Assembly: GCF_022437945.1 (NCBI RefSeq) | Contig: NZ_CP092535.1 | Location: 1,178,001 to 1,242,000, forward strand | DNA from: Nocardioides sp. TF02-7 | GTDB lineage: Bacteria > Actinomycetota > Actinomycetes > Propionibacteriales > Nocardioidaceae | Length of the DNA stretch: 64,000 nucleotides | Reading direction: 5' to 3' | In this document: positions 8,586 through 17,949 of the stretch, piece after piece | Position numbering within the stretch: position 1 is the stretch's first letter | Layout of the letters: each line of letters starts with the position of its first letter | The notes under the pieces: generated by a model | Seen by the model: only the letters and a program-made list of their open reading frames with translations | Databases searched by the model: none | Told to the model about the DNA's origin: nothing | Position numbers and translations under genes: made by a program

Positions 8586-10618
8586 CCGACCTCGAGCGCC
8601 TGTGGGACGACCTGCCGGTCGGGAAGGCACCCACCCACGACATCCTCCGGGAGGCGCGGATCGCGGCGGGTGCGCAGGCCGCCGCGCGGCGCCGCCGCCT
8701 CGTGCTGCGTCCGCTGCTCACCGCGGGCGTCGCGACCGGCCTAATCGGCGCGTTCGTGCTCGGCACCACCGTCGGCGGCGGCTCGGGCGGCCCCGCCGGG
8801 CCGGGCGGTTCGGGGGACGGGGGCGAGGCCGGGCAGGCGCCGTCGTACGCCGCGTTCCAGGCCGACCTCGAGCCGGCGGAGTCGTGCGAGGACCTGCTCG
8901 GGGCCTATGTCGACCGTGCGCTCGCACGGGTGACGGCCTGGGGGTGGGCCGCTCGCTACCCCCTCTACGACGACGTGATCCTGCGGGACGGGGCGGTGGA
9001 CGCCGAGACCCCGCTCTCGAACCGGGTCGCCAAGTACAGCGCCGACGCGCACACCGTGCGCCAGCAGAACAGCGACACCGGCACCAACGTGCAGGAGATC
9101 GGCGTCGACGAGCCCGACGTGGTGAAGACCGACGGCTCGCTGCTGGTGCGGCTGCGCGACGACGAGCTGCAGGTGCACGACGTCGCAGGCGGGGAGGTCG
9201 ACCGGCTGGCGACGCTCGACCTGCCGGGCCTCGAGGGCGGCGAGATCATGCTGGCCGGCGACACCGTCGTCGCGGTCGGCGTCGACGAGGAGGCGCCGCG
9301 CGAGCGGACGCCGTACGGCCGAGCGGAGCGGCGCGCCACCCGCGTCGTCACCGTCGACCTCACCCGGCCGGAGGCGCCGGAGGTGGTGGCGGAGGCGACG
9401 TACGACGCCCGCCTGCTGTCGGCGCGCCAGCACGGCTCGACGGTGCGCCTGGTGCTCTCGAGCGGGCTGCCCGACCTCGGGTTCGTGCACCCGGGCCGGA
9501 AGTTCAACCGCCGGGCGGCGCTGGCGCACAACCGCGACCTGGTCGAGCGGTCGACGATCGACGACTGGCTGCCGACGATCACGACGGACGGGGCCAGCGA
9601 ACGACTGCTCGACTGCCGCGGCGTGGCCGTCCCGTCGGACGAGCTGGCGCTCGACACCGTGGCCGTGGTCGGCTTCGACGCGTCCGCCCCGGGCGAGGTC
9701 GACGCGATCGGCGTCGCCGGCGCCACCGACATCGCCTACGAGTCGGTCGACCACCTCTACCTCGCGGCGAGCCCGGCGTGGGGCGGCTGCTGCTTCGCCG
9801 ACCGGCCGAGCGTCACCGGCGGCACCACCCACCTGTTCGACTTCGCCCTCGACGGCACCCGCGCCACGCACGTCGCCTCGGGCGAGGTCGAGGGCGCGGT
9901 GGCCGACCGGTGGGCGATGGACGAGGCCGACGACGTGCTCCGCGTGGCCGTCGGCCCGACGTCGGAGACCGGGCCGTTCAACTCCGTCGTCACCCTGCGC
10001 CGCGACGGGCAGGACCTGGTCGAGGTCGGCCGGCTCGACGGGCTCGGGCGCAACGAGGACATCACCTCGGTGCGGTGGTCCGACGGACTGGCGATCGTGG
10101 TGACCTTCCGCCGGGTCGACCCGCTCTACGCCGTCGACCTCACCGACGTCGACCGGCCGCGCCTGCTGGGGAAGCTGAAGATCCCCGGGTTCTCCTCCTA
10201 CCTCCACCCGCTCGGCCCCCGCCGGCTGGTCGGCGTGGGCGAGGGACCGACCGGCCGCGGCTGGGGGGCGCAGGCCGGTCTGTTCGACGTGAGCGACCTG
10301 CGGGCCGTGCGGCGGATCGACGTCCACCACTACGCGCCCGGCACCCAGCCGCTCGCGGCCCGCGACCCGCGGTCGTTCACGTTCGTCCACGACGCCCGGA
10401 CCATCCTCACCGTCGTCGAGCACCACCGCGGCAGCCGGGTCGGCTACCTCTCCGTGCTGCGGATCGACGGTGGGCGGCTGCACGACCAGCGGATGCAGCG
10501 GGTGGAGTACGGCTCCGACGTCGAGCAGGTGCGCGCCGTGCCGCTGCCCGACGGGCGGATCGTGCTCGTGACCGGCGAGGACGTGGAGCTCCTCGAGCTG
10601 CCCGCGCACGTCGAGTAG
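8582..10618 (+). CDS. membrane-anchored beta-propeller protein, candidate sigma-factor regulator
   Basis: 678 residues, one frame. A short cytoplasmic part (about 1-45) with an Arg-rich stretch precedes one membrane helix (LLTAGVATGLIGAFVLGTTV). After a Gly-rich linker comes a large extracellular domain of the actinobacterial beta-propeller family (PF09826 type), with VGVDEPDVVKTDG-like and repeated DVxxP/VSDLxxP motifs. Translational coupling to the sigma factor and the topology suggest it senses an external signal and holds the sigma factor. The cytoplasmic part has no obvious zinc anti-sigma motif (HxxxCxxC), so the anti-sigma role is inferred. Confidence 0.8.
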   Translation: MTDLERLWDDLPVGKAPTHDILREARIAAGAQAAARRRRLVLRPLLTAGVATGLIGAFVLGTTVGGGSGGPAGPGGSGDGGEAGQAPSYAAFQADLEPAESCEDLLGAYVDRALARVTAWGWAARYPLYDDVILRDGAVDAETPLSNRVAKYSADAHTVRQQNSDTGTNVQEIGVDEPDVVKTDGSLLVRLRDDELQVHDVAGGEVDRLATLDLPGLEGGEIMLAGDTVVAVGVDEEAPRERTPYGRAERRATRVVTVDLTRPEAPEVVAEATYDARLLSARQHGSTVRLVLSSGLPDLGFVHPGRKFNRRAALAHNRDLVERSTIDDWLPTITTDGASERLLDCRGVAVPSDELALDTVAVVGFDASAPGEVDAIGVAGATDIAYESVDHLYLAASPAWGGCCFADRPSVTGGTTHLFDFALDGTRATHVASGEVEGAVADRWAMDEADDVLRVAVGPTSETGPFNSVVTLRRDGQDLVEVGRLDGLGRNEDITSVRWSDGLAIVVTFRRVDPLYAVDLTDVDRPRLLGKLKIPGFSSYLHPLGPRRLVGVGEGPTGRGWGAQAGLFDVSDLRAVRRIDVHHYAPGTQPLAARDPRSFTFVHDARTILTVVEHHRGSRVGYLSVLRIDGGRLHDQRMQRVEYGSDVEQVRAVPLPDGRIVLVTGEDVELLELPAHVE

Positions 10619-10634
10619 CGGCGTACGCTCGGGC

Positions 10635-10901
10635 ATGTGCCGCAACATCCGGGTCCTCCACAACTTCGAGCCGCCGGCGACGCAGGACGAGGTCGCCGCG
10701 GCGGCGCTGCAGTACGTGCGCAAGGTCAGCGGGGCGACCCGGCCGTCGCAGGCCAACCAGGAGGCGTTCGACCGGGCGGTGCGCGAGGTCACCGAGGTGA
10801 CGCAGCGGCTGCTCGACTCCCTCGTCACGACCGCGCCGCCGAAGGACCGGGAGGTCGAGGCGGCGAAGGCGCGGGAGCGGGCGCGGCTCCGCTACGGGTG
10901 A
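10635..10901 (+). CDS. DUF2277 family protein
   Basis: 88-residue soluble protein with the DUF2277 signature start MCRNIRVLHNFEPPATQDE and a conserved middle ALQYVRKVSG. ATG 10635 is 17 bp after the beta-propeller stop, and the isoaspartate methyltransferase GTG follows after 4 bp, so all may be co-transcribed. Biochemical function is unknown. Confidence 0.88.
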   Translation: MCRNIRVLHNFEPPATQDEVAAAALQYVRKVSGATRPSQANQEAFDRAVREVTEVTQRLLDSLVTTAPPKDREVEAAKARERARLRYG

Positions 10902-10905
10902 GCCG

Positions 10906-11479
10906 GTGCCGTCCGACGGTCGGCTGGCCGACGCGTTCGCGGCGGTGCCGCGGCGCGACTTCCTGCCTCCGCACCAGCGCGGCAGCGCCGACCTCGACCA
11001 GGCGCTCGACATCGGCTACGGCGTCACCAACAGCCAGCCGCGCACCGTCCGCGACATGCTGCGGCTGCTCGACCCGCGGCCCGGCGACCGGGTGCTCGAC
11101 GTCGGCTCCGGCTCCGGATGGACGAGCGGGCTGCTGGCGTGGCTGGTCGGGCCGGAGGGGTCGGTGACCGCGGTGGAGCGGATCCCGGAGCTGGTCGACG
11201 CCAGCCGGGAGGTCCTCGCCGGCCGGTTCCCCGGCGGTGCGGGTGCACCGTGCGGAGCCGGGCGTGCTCGGCCGGCCGGCGGACGCGCCGTACGACCGGA
11301 TCCTCGTCTCCGCCGCCGCCGACACCCTCCCCAGGCCCTCGTCGACCAGCTGGCCCCCGGCGGCGTCCTGGTCGTGCCCGCCGACGGCGTGATGCTGCGC
11401 GTCACCCGCGACGACGGCGGCACCCGGATCGAGCGGCACGGCCGCTACCGCTTCGTCCCCCCTCATCACCGATGGTTGA
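10906..11479 (+). CDS. pcm: protein-L-isoaspartate O-methyltransferase (three apparent frameshifts)
   Basis: SAM-dependent methyltransferase that starts repair of isoaspartyl residues. GTG 10906 begins a typical N-terminus (LADAFAAVPRRDFLPPHQR); NSQPRTVRDMLRLL is the family substrate motif and RVLDVGSGSGW is SAM motif I. The rest continues in other frames: PYDRILVSAAADTLPQALV, GGVLVVPADGVM and a final RFVPLITDG before TGA 11477-11479. Breaks lie near 11240, 11330 and 11455, each beside a G or C run. About 190 residues, normal for the family. Confidence 0.82.
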
Positions 11480-11569
11480 ATCGGGCCTCGTGGTCGGTCG
11501 AGTCGGGTCCCGTGGCGCGCTGGCCGCACCACGACCCCGACTCGTGCCACCACGACACCCGATTCGACC
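11474..11569. repeat. 34-bp inverted repeat at the pcm / sir2 junction
   Basis: Arms 11474-11507 and 11536-11569 are complementary at 28 of 34 positions (GGTTGAATCGGG...GAGTCGGG against its complement) around a 28-nt loop. The left arm contains the methyltransferase stop codon. There is no T tract, so it is not a classic terminator. It lies in same-strand intergenic space before sir2. Confidence 0.85.
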
Positions 11570-11626
11570 CCTGGTCCGGCAGGGGATGCGGCGCCGGCCC
11601 TCGAGCTGTGCGCGGCCGGGCCGCTG

Positions 11627-12394
11627 GTGGTGCTGACCGGGGCGGGGCTGTCGACCGACTCGGGCATCCCGGACTACCGCGGACCGGGCGCCCCCGCCCG
11701 GATGCCGATGACCTACCAGGAGTTCGTGGCCGGCCCGGAGCCGCAGCAGCGGTACTGGGCGCGCTCGCACCTCGGCTGGTCCCGGATGCGGCAGGCCGAG
11801 CCCAACGCCGGCCACCGCGCGGTCGCGGCGCTCGGCGCCGAGCTGGTCATCACCCAGAACGTCGACGGCCTGCACGAGGCCGCCGGCACTCCCCGGCTGG
11901 TCGCGCTCCACGGGCGGATCGCCGAGGTCGTCTGCCTGTCCTGCCGGCGTACGACGCCGCGCGCGGCGCTGCAGCAGCGGCTGGCCGACCTCAACCCCGG
12001 GTGGGCGGAGCGGCACGCCTCCGTCGAGGTGCGGCCCGACGGCGACGTCGCGCTGGAGGACACCGACGGGTTCGTCGTCCCCGCGTGCGAGGCGTGCGGC
12101 GGCGTGCTCAAGCCCGACGTGGTGTTCTTCGGCGAGAACGTGCCCGCGCCGCGGGTCGAGCGGTGCTACGCCGCCGTCGACGCCCTCGCGGGCACCGGCG
12201 GCACACTGCTCGTCGCCGGTTCCAGCCTCACCGTGATGAGCGGCCTCCGGTTCGTGAAGCGCGCAGCCAAGCTCGGCGTGCCCGTCGTGATCGTCAACCG
12301 CGGCAGCACCCGCGGCGACGACCTGGCGACGTACACGGTCGACGCCGGCACGTCGGAGTGGCTCCCGGCGCTGGCCGCGCGACGGGGTGGGTGA
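11627..12394 (+). CDS. Sir2-family NAD-dependent protein deacylase
   Basis: Sirtuin that removes acyl groups from lysines using NAD+. Motifs in order: LTGAGLSTDSGIPDYRG (NAD site), TQNVDGLHEAAG with catalytic His in LHGRI, a zinc ribbon with Cys pairs CLSC and CEAC, then DVVFFGENVP and VAGSSLTV. GTG 11627 is the first start in frame, but the family normally has 10-20 residues before VVLTGAG. The upstream codons DAAPALELCAAGPL fit that expected N-terminus but contain no start codon, so the true start may be hidden by an indel between 11480 and 11600. Confidence 0.9.
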   Translation: MVLTGAGLSTDSGIPDYRGPGAPARMPMTYQEFVAGPEPQQRYWARSHLGWSRMRQAEPNAGHRAVAALGAELVITQNVDGLHEAAGTPRLVALHGRIAEVVCLSCRRTTPRAALQQRLADLNPGWAERHASVEVRPDGDVALEDTDGFVVPACEACGGVLKPDVVFFGENVPAPRVERCYAAVDALAGTGGTLLVAGSSLTVMSGLRFVKRAAKLGVPVVIVNRGSTRGDDLATYTVDAGTSEWLPALAARRGG

Positions 12395-12471
12395 CGGGCG
12401 GGGCGAGGGGCGGCCGGAGAGTCGGGTCTCAGGCCGCGTCGCTCCTGGGCGTGCTCAGTCCCAGGTGCGTG

Positions 12472-12563
12472 CAGATTCATCAAGGTATGTCGACGAACCT
12501 GCGCCTCCCACGGCGTACCCACCGTGGGAAGTGCGGACTCGGCGACATACCGTGATGAATCTG
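12472..12563. repeat. 92-bp near-perfect palindrome between convergent genes
   Basis: Outer arms CAGATTCATCAAGGTATGTCG (12472-12492) and the complement at 12543-12563 differ at one position. Inside, CCCACGG (12507-12513) pairs with CCGTGGG (12522-12528). The element lies between convergent sir2 and ideR, is less GC-rich than its surroundings, and could act as a bidirectional terminator or be a small mobile hairpin element. No second copy was seen. Confidence 0.88.
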
Positions 12564-12668
12564 CGGCAGCCGTGACCCGAGCGACCCGGGTGACCACCGA
12601 CCGCGGGTGACCAGACCCGACCCCCTCGGACGCGCCGCGCCGCCAACCGACCCGCCCCGCACCGCCCC

Positions 12669-13356
12669 TCAGAGCCGCTTGACGAAGATGTGCGCGGCGG
12701 CCTCGGGGAAGATCTCCGCGCTCTCGCCGCCGGCGCCGACGAGCACGCCGTCGGGGGTGGCCTGGATCGTGATCGTCTTGTCGGGCAGGGCGCCGACCCG
12801 GCGCATGGCGCTCATCAGCGCCTCGTCCTTCTGCATCTCCTCGGAGATCCGGCGCACCAGGGCGCGGCTGGTCTCCTCGCCGGCGGCCTTCGAGAGCGGC
12901 TCGACGCCCTCCATGAAGTGCTCGCTGGGCCGGGCCTCGCCGAGCTCGTCGAGCCCCGGGATCGGGTTGCCGTACGGCGACTCGGTCGGGTGGTCGAGCA
13001 GCTCGAGGAGGCGGCGCTCCACGGTCTCGGAGATGACGTGCTCCCAGCGGCAGGCCTCCTCGTGCACGAGCTCCCACTCGAGGCCGATGATGTCGGTGAG
13101 CAGCCGCTCGGCGAGCCGGTGCTTGCGCATGACCCGGGTGGCGAGCCGCTTGCCCTCCTCGGTGAGCTCGAGGTGGCGGTCGCCCTCGACGGTGAGCAGC
13201 CCGTCGCGCTCCATCCGGGCGACGGTCTGGGAGACCGTCGGGCCGCTCTGGTGGAGCCGCTCGGCGATCCGGGCGCGCAGCGGGACGATCCCCCTCCTCG
13301 ACCAGCTCGTAGATGGTGCGGAGGTACATCTCGGTGGTGTCGATCAGGTCGCTCAC
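12669..13356 (-). CDS. ideR: IdeR/DtxR-family iron-dependent repressor (one apparent frameshift)
   Basis: Iron-activated repressor of iron uptake and storage genes. About 229 residues. Metal ligands of DtxR are all present: Met10 in TTEMYLRTI, the His and Glu in KHRLAERLL, and His, Cys, Glu and His in [10 protein letters not shown]. The winged helix carries [17 protein letters not shown], and an SH3-like domain ends the protein. GTG 13356 gives the canonical [11 protein letters not shown] start; ATG 13374 would add six residues. One break lies near 13290 in a five-C run. No iron gene is adjacent, as is usual for this global regulator. Confidence 0.92.
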
Positions 13357-13442
13357 CACTTCATTCTCCCCCATCGACCGAACCCGGTGCACCCACCCGT
13401 CCGGGGTGCGCGACCGCCCACCGGTTTGGCAGGCTCGGACCC

Positions 13443-14201
13443 ATGCCGCCGCCCACCTCGACCCCGAGCACCCTGAGCGTCCCGCGCCGGTTCAACGGCC
13501 CGCCCCGCTCGGGCAACGGCGGCTGGACGGCCGGCGCGCTCGCCCAGACCCTGCCGGGCGCCGGCCTCGGCGGGCCGGTGACCGTCACCCTCCGGCAGCC
13601 ACCGCCGCTCGACGTGCCGATGCCGCTCACCGAGACCGCCAACGGCGCGGTCGCCCACCACGACGGCCGGCCGGTGGCGGAGGCGGCCCTGGCCGACCTC
13701 GACCCGGTGCCGGTGCCGGGGGTGCCGATGACGGAGGCGGCGGCGGCCGAGGAGCGCTACGCCGGCCACCACCGGCACCCGTTCCCGACCTGCTTCGCCT
13801 GCGGCCCCCAGCGTCGCCCCGGTGACGGGCTCCGCATCTTCCCGGGCCGGGTGATGTCCGCCGACGACAGCGGCGGCAGCCGGCCGGCCGAGGAGGGTGA
13901 TCCGCTGGTGGCCGCGACCTGGACGCCGTACGAGGTCGGCGTCCCGATCACCTGGGCTGCGCTCGACTGCGTCGGCGGCTGGGCCAGCGACATCGACGAG
14001 CGGCCGATGGTGCTCGGCCGGATGACCGCGCGGATCCACCGGCTGCCGACGACGGCGGAGCGGTACGTCGTCGTCGGCACGGTGCGCGGCGTCGAGGGGC
14101 GCAAGACGTTCACGGCCTCGACGCTCTACGACCCCGCCGGCCGGGTGACGGCCGCGGCCGAGCACGTCTGGGTGGCGGTCGACCCGAAGGCGTTCGCGTG
14201 A
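13443..14201 (+). CDS. hotdog-fold (PaaI/thioesterase-like) protein
   Basis: 252-residue soluble protein, intact frame from ATG 13443. It contains the actinobacterial motif FPTCFACGPQRRPGDGLRIF and a C-terminal hotdog-like half (TWTPYEVGVPITWAALDCVGGWASD). It probably binds or hydrolyses an acyl-CoA, but catalytic residues cannot be assigned. Its stop overlaps the GTG of the glucosidase gene by 4 bp, so the two are co-translated, although no functional link is apparent. Confidence 0.65.
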   Translation: MPPPTSTPSTLSVPRRFNGPPRSGNGGWTAGALAQTLPGAGLGGPVTVTLRQPPPLDVPMPLTETANGAVAHHDGRPVAEAALADLDPVPVPGVPMTEAAAAEERYAGHHRHPFPTCFACGPQRRPGDGLRIFPGRVMSADDSGGSRPAEEGDPLVAATWTPYEVGVPITWAALDCVGGWASDIDERPMVLGRMTARIHRLPTTAERYVVVGTVRGVEGRKTFTASTLYDPAGRVTAAAEHVWVAVDPKAFA

Positions 14202-15813
14202 GCTGGTGGCAGGAGGCGGTCGTCTACCAGGTCTACGTCCGCAGCTTCGCCGACGCCGACGGCGACGGGGTCGGCGACATCGCCGGGATCACCTCCCGGC
14301 TGCCCTACCTGCGCGACCTCGGCGTCGACGCCCTGTGGGTGACGCCGTTCTACCGGTCGCCGCAGAAGGACCACGGCTACGACGTCGAGGACTACACCGA
14401 CATCGACCCGCTGTTCGGCACCCTCGCCGACGCCGACGCGCTGCTGGCCCGCGCCCACGACCTCGGGCTGCGGGTCGTCGTCGACCTCGTGCCCAACCAC
14501 ACCTCCGACCAGCACCCGTGGTTCCGCGCGGCGCTCGCGGCGCCGCCCGGCTCGCCGGAGCGGGCGCGCTACCTCTTCCGCGACGGCCGCGGCCCCGGAG
14601 GCGGCGAGCCGCCGAACAACTGGGGAGTCGGTGTTCGGCGGTCCGGCCTGGACGCGGGTCACCGAGGCGGACGGCCGCCCGGGGCAGTGGTACCTCCACC
14701 TGTTCGACGCCACCCAGCCCGACCTCGACTGGCGCAACCCGGAGGTGGGCGCGATGTTCGAGGACGTGCTGCGGTTCTGGCTCGACCGCGGGGTCGACGG
14801 CTTCCGGGTCGACGTGGCGCACGGGCTGTTCAAGGAGGCCGGCCTGCGCGACCAGCGGCGACCGGAGCGGAGCGGGGCCGACGGGGGCCGACGCGGCCGA
14901 CGGGGCGGAGGCGTCGTCGATGGTGGAGCGGGTGCTGCGCGACGAGCCGATGTGGGAGCAGCCGGAGGTGCACGACGTCTACCGCCGCTGGCGCCGGCTC
15001 CTCGACTCCTACGCCGACGACCGCGGCGACCGGATCGCGGTCGCCGAGGCCTGGACGCAGACCGCCGAGTCGATGGCACGGTTCGTCCGCCCCGACGAGC
15101 TGCACCAGACCTTCAACTTCGCCTGGCTCACGACACCGTGGTCGGCCCGCGGCTTCGCCGAGGTCGTCAACGGCTCGATCGCCGCGCTGGCCACCGTCCA
15201 GGGGTCGCCACCGACCTGGGTGCTGAGCAACCACGACGTGGTGCGGCACCCGACCCGGTACGGCGGCGGGCCGGTCGGGCTGGCCCGCGCCCGCGCGGCG
15301 ACGCTGGTGATGCTGGCGCTGCCGGGGTCGGCGTACCTCTACAACGGCGAGGAGCTCGGTCTCCAGCAGGTCGACGTGGCACCCGGTGCGCGGCAGGACC
15401 CGTCGTGGCTGCGCGGCGGCGAGGTCGGGCGCGACGGATGCCGGGTGCCGATGCCGTGGGAGGGCGACGCACCGCCGTACGGGTTCAGCACGACGCCCGA
15501 GCAGCCGTGGATCCCGCAGCCGCCGGACTGGGCGGCGTTGACGGTGGTGGCGCAGGAGGCCGACGAGCACTCCACCCTGTCGTTCTACCGGCGGGCGCTG
15601 GTCGCGCGTCGCAAGCACGTGGTCGGCACCGACCTGGCGTGCGTCGCCGAGGCTCACGACGACGTGCTCGTCGTACGCCGCGGCGCGCTCACCGCGGTCC
15701 TCAACGCCGGCCGGGGGCCGGTGCGGCTCCCCGACGGCGAGGTGCTGATCAGCAGCGGCCCGGTGGGCGACCGACTGCCGCCCGACACCGCGGTGTGGCT
15801 GCGCACCGGCTGA
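14198..15813 (+). CDS. GH13 alpha-glucosidase (two apparent frameshifts)
   Basis: Alpha-amylase superfamily enzyme, most like alpha-glucosidase / oligo-1,6-glucosidase. Conserved regions: VVVDLVPNHTSDQHPWF (region I), DGFRVDVAHG with the catalytic Asp (region II), RIAVAEAW with the acid/base Glu (region III) and WVLSNHDVVR (region IV). Start WWQEAVVYQVYVRSFADADG is typical. About 540 residues with no signal peptide, so cytoplasmic. The frame changes near 14628 and 14880, both beside G runs, without loss of catalytic residues. Likely substrates are short alpha-glucans taken up or released from glycogen. Confidence 0.9.
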
Positions 15814-15828
15814 GCGCCGGGTGGTCGC

Positions 15829-16279
15829 TCAGTCGGCTGCCGAGCCGAGGGTCTCGTTGTAGCGCTGCAGCGCGTCGGTGAACCCGGCCAGGTCCTCCGC
15901 CGTCCAGCCGGACAGCCGCTCGTCGAGCAGCTGGCGGCGCAGGTCCGCGACCTGCGACATCCGTCGGGCTCCCCTCCTCGCTGACGCTGACCAGGGTGGC
16001 CCGGCCGTCCTCGGGGTCGGGCGTGCGGTCGACGAGGCCGAGGTCGAGCAGCGTCTGCACCTGGCGGCTGATCGCGCCCTTGTCGATGTCGAAGACGGCG
16101 CTCATCGCCGAGGCCCGCACCGGCCCCTGCTCGACGAGGTAGGCGAGCATGAGGTACGTCGACGGCTGGAGGTCGGGGTGCACGGCGCGGGCGCGCTCGC
16201 CGATCACACGGCGTACCCGCCGGATCATCACGCTCACCTCACGCTCGAGCCGACGCAGCGCGTCGGTGCGTTCGGTCAT
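15829..16279 (-). CDS. MarR-family regulator (one apparent frameshift)
   Basis: Winged-helix MarR repressor of about 149 residues. N-terminal LRRLEREVSVMIRRVRRVIG, recognition part FDIDKGAISRQVQTLLDLGLV and wing DPEDGRATLVSVSEEG. The frame breaks near 15970 in a C run; the tail then reads MSQVADLRRQLLDERLSGWTA. Its ATG (16279) overlaps the stop of the MFS gene (ATGA), so both form one operon, which it probably represses through the palindrome at 17905. Confidence 0.85.
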
Positions 16280-17874
16280 CGGGCGACCCCTTCCTCCAGC
16301 TCCTGCTCCTCCGCCGCCTGCGCGAACGTCGTGCGCAGCGGCACCTCCTTGATGAGGAGGATGCAGAGGAACGCTACGACGGCGAACGGCACCGAGATGA
16401 GGAAGAGGTGCCCGACGGCGTCGCCGAAGGAGTGCTCGTAGAGCGCGCGCAGCGGCAGCGGCAGCGTGCCGAGGTCGGGGATGCTGCCGGTGTCGTGCTG
16501 CATGGCGCCGAGCTGCTGCTGGGTGATGTCACCGCTGCGCAGCAGACCGGGCACGCCGCTGCGGACGTGGTCGGCGACCTGGTGGGCGAGGACCGCGCCG
16601 AGCGCCGAGACGCCGGCCGAGCCGCCGATGGAGCGGAACATCGCGACCACCGAGCTCGCCGCACCGAGGTCGGCCTGGGAGACGTTGTTCTGCACGGCGA
16701 GCACCAGGTTCTGCATGGTCGCGCCCATGCCGACGCCGGTGACGGCCATGAACAGGCCGACCAGCCACAGCGGCGTCTGCGCGTCGATCATGCTCAGCAG
16801 GGCGATGCCGACCACGACGAGCGCCATGCCGCCGACCAGCCACCGCTTCCAGCGGCCGGTGCTGGTGATCACGCGGCCGCTGACGATGCTGGAGACCAGC
16901 AGCCCGCCGACCATCGAGATCGACATCAGGCCGGCCTCGGTGGGGGTCATGCCGCGGCTGAGCTGGAAGTACTGGCTCAGGTAGACCGTGGTGCCGAACA
17001 TGGCGACGCCGATGAGCACGGAGGCGACGGTGGCCAGCGACACGGTGCGGTCGCGGAACAGCCGCAGCGGGATGACCGGCTCGACGGCCACCCGGGCCTC
17101 GACGTAGCAGGCGGCCGCCACCAGCACGACGCCGCCGACCACGAGGGCGGCCGAGGTGGTGGACACCCAGTCGAAGCTGCTGCCGCCGAGGCTCACCCAG
17201 ACCAGCAGCGCGCTGATGCCGGCCATCACGAGCGTGGCGCCGACGTAGTCGATCTGCACCTCGCGGCGCACCACCGGCAGGTGCAGGGTCTTCTGGAGCA
17301 CGACGAAGGCGAGGGCGGCGACCGGCAGCCCGACGAAGAAGCAGCCGCGCCAGCCGAGGGCGCTGTCGACGATCAGGCCGCCCAGCAGCGGCCCGCTGAC
17401 CGTGGCGGTGGCGAAGACGGCGCCGATGTAGCCGCTGTAGCGGCCCCGCTCGCGGGGCGGCACCATCGACGCGATGACGACCTGCACGAGGGCGGTGAGA
17501 CCGCCGACGCCGAGCCCCTGCACCGCCCGGGCGCCGATCAGGACCTCCATGCTGGGCGCGAACGCCGCGGCGAGCGACCCTGCGGTGTAGATGACCAGCG
17601 CCGCCTGCACCAGGACCTTCTTGCTGAACAGGTCGGCGAGCTTGCCCCAGATCGGGGTGGTCGCCGTCATCGTGAGCAGCGTGGCGACGACGACCCACGT
17701 GTAGCCGGTCTGGCTGCCGTGCAGGTCGGTCACGATCGCGGGCAGCGCGTTGCTCACCACGGTGCTCGACAGCATCGCGACGAACATCGCGAGGAGGAGC
17801 CCGGTCAGGGCCTCCATGATCTCGCGGTGGGTCATCTGACCCGGCTCGGTGGTGACGGTGGTGGAGGTGGTCAC
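16276..17874 (-). CDS. MFS drug efflux transporter, DHA2 (14-helix) family
   Basis: 532-residue membrane protein of the EmrB/QacA class, driving export of toxic compounds with proton import. Intact frame; multiple helices, motif A-like WGKLADLFSKKVLV, and motif C region ATVSGPLLGGLIVD. The charged N-terminus precedes the first helix (TGLLLAMFVAMLSSTVVSNALP). It is co-transcribed with the marR gene that follows. A MarR-type palindrome lies 31 bp upstream of the start. Confidence 0.92.
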   Translation of the reverse strand: MTTSTTVTTEPGQMTHREIMEALTGLLLAMFVAMLSSTVVSNALPAIVTDLHGSQTGYTWVVVATLLTMTATTPIWGKLADLFSKKVLVQAALVIYTAGSLAAAFAPSMEVLIGARAVQGLGVGGLTALVQVVIASMVPPRERGRYSGYIGAVFATATVSGPLLGGLIVDSALGWRGCFFVGLPVAALAFVVLQKTLHLPVVRREVQIDYVGATLVMAGISALLVWVSLGGSSFDWVSTTSAALVVGGVVLVAAACYVEARVAVEPVIPLRLFRDRTVSLATVASVLIGVAMFGTTVYLSQYFQLSRGMTPTEAGLMSISMVGGLLVSSIVSGRVITSTGRWKRWLVGGMALVVVGIALLSMIDAQTPLWLVGLFMAVTGVGMGATMQNLVLAVQNNVSQADLGAASSVVAMFRSIGGSAGVSALGAVLAHQVADHVRSGVPGLLRSGDITQQQLGAMQHDTGSIPDLGTLPLPLRALYEHSFGDAVGHLFLISVPFAVVAFLCILLIKEVPLRTTFAQAAEEQELEEGVAR

Positions 17875-17904
17875 GAAGGGAACGGCTCGCTTCCGGAGGT
17901 TTTG

Positions 17905-17919
17905 GTTGACCTTGTCAAC
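17905..17919. promoter_or_regulatory. MarR-type operator before the MFS/marR operon
   Basis: Perfect palindrome GTTGAC-CTT-GTCAAC, 31 bp upstream of the MFS start codon. The sequence on the minus strand also offers a TTGACA-like -35 element, so binding would block the promoter. The form matches operators of actinobacterial MarR proteins. Confidence 0.75.
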
Positions 17920-17949
17920 TATACGTCGGTTCGTCCCCCCTCTCCAATT

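Noticed and set aside
8741..10828. 695-codon open frame on the minus strand opposite the beta-propeller gene
   Set aside because: Typical shadow frame of GC-rich DNA; composition is Arg/Val/Asp-rich, with no domain, and the + strand gene is clearly real.
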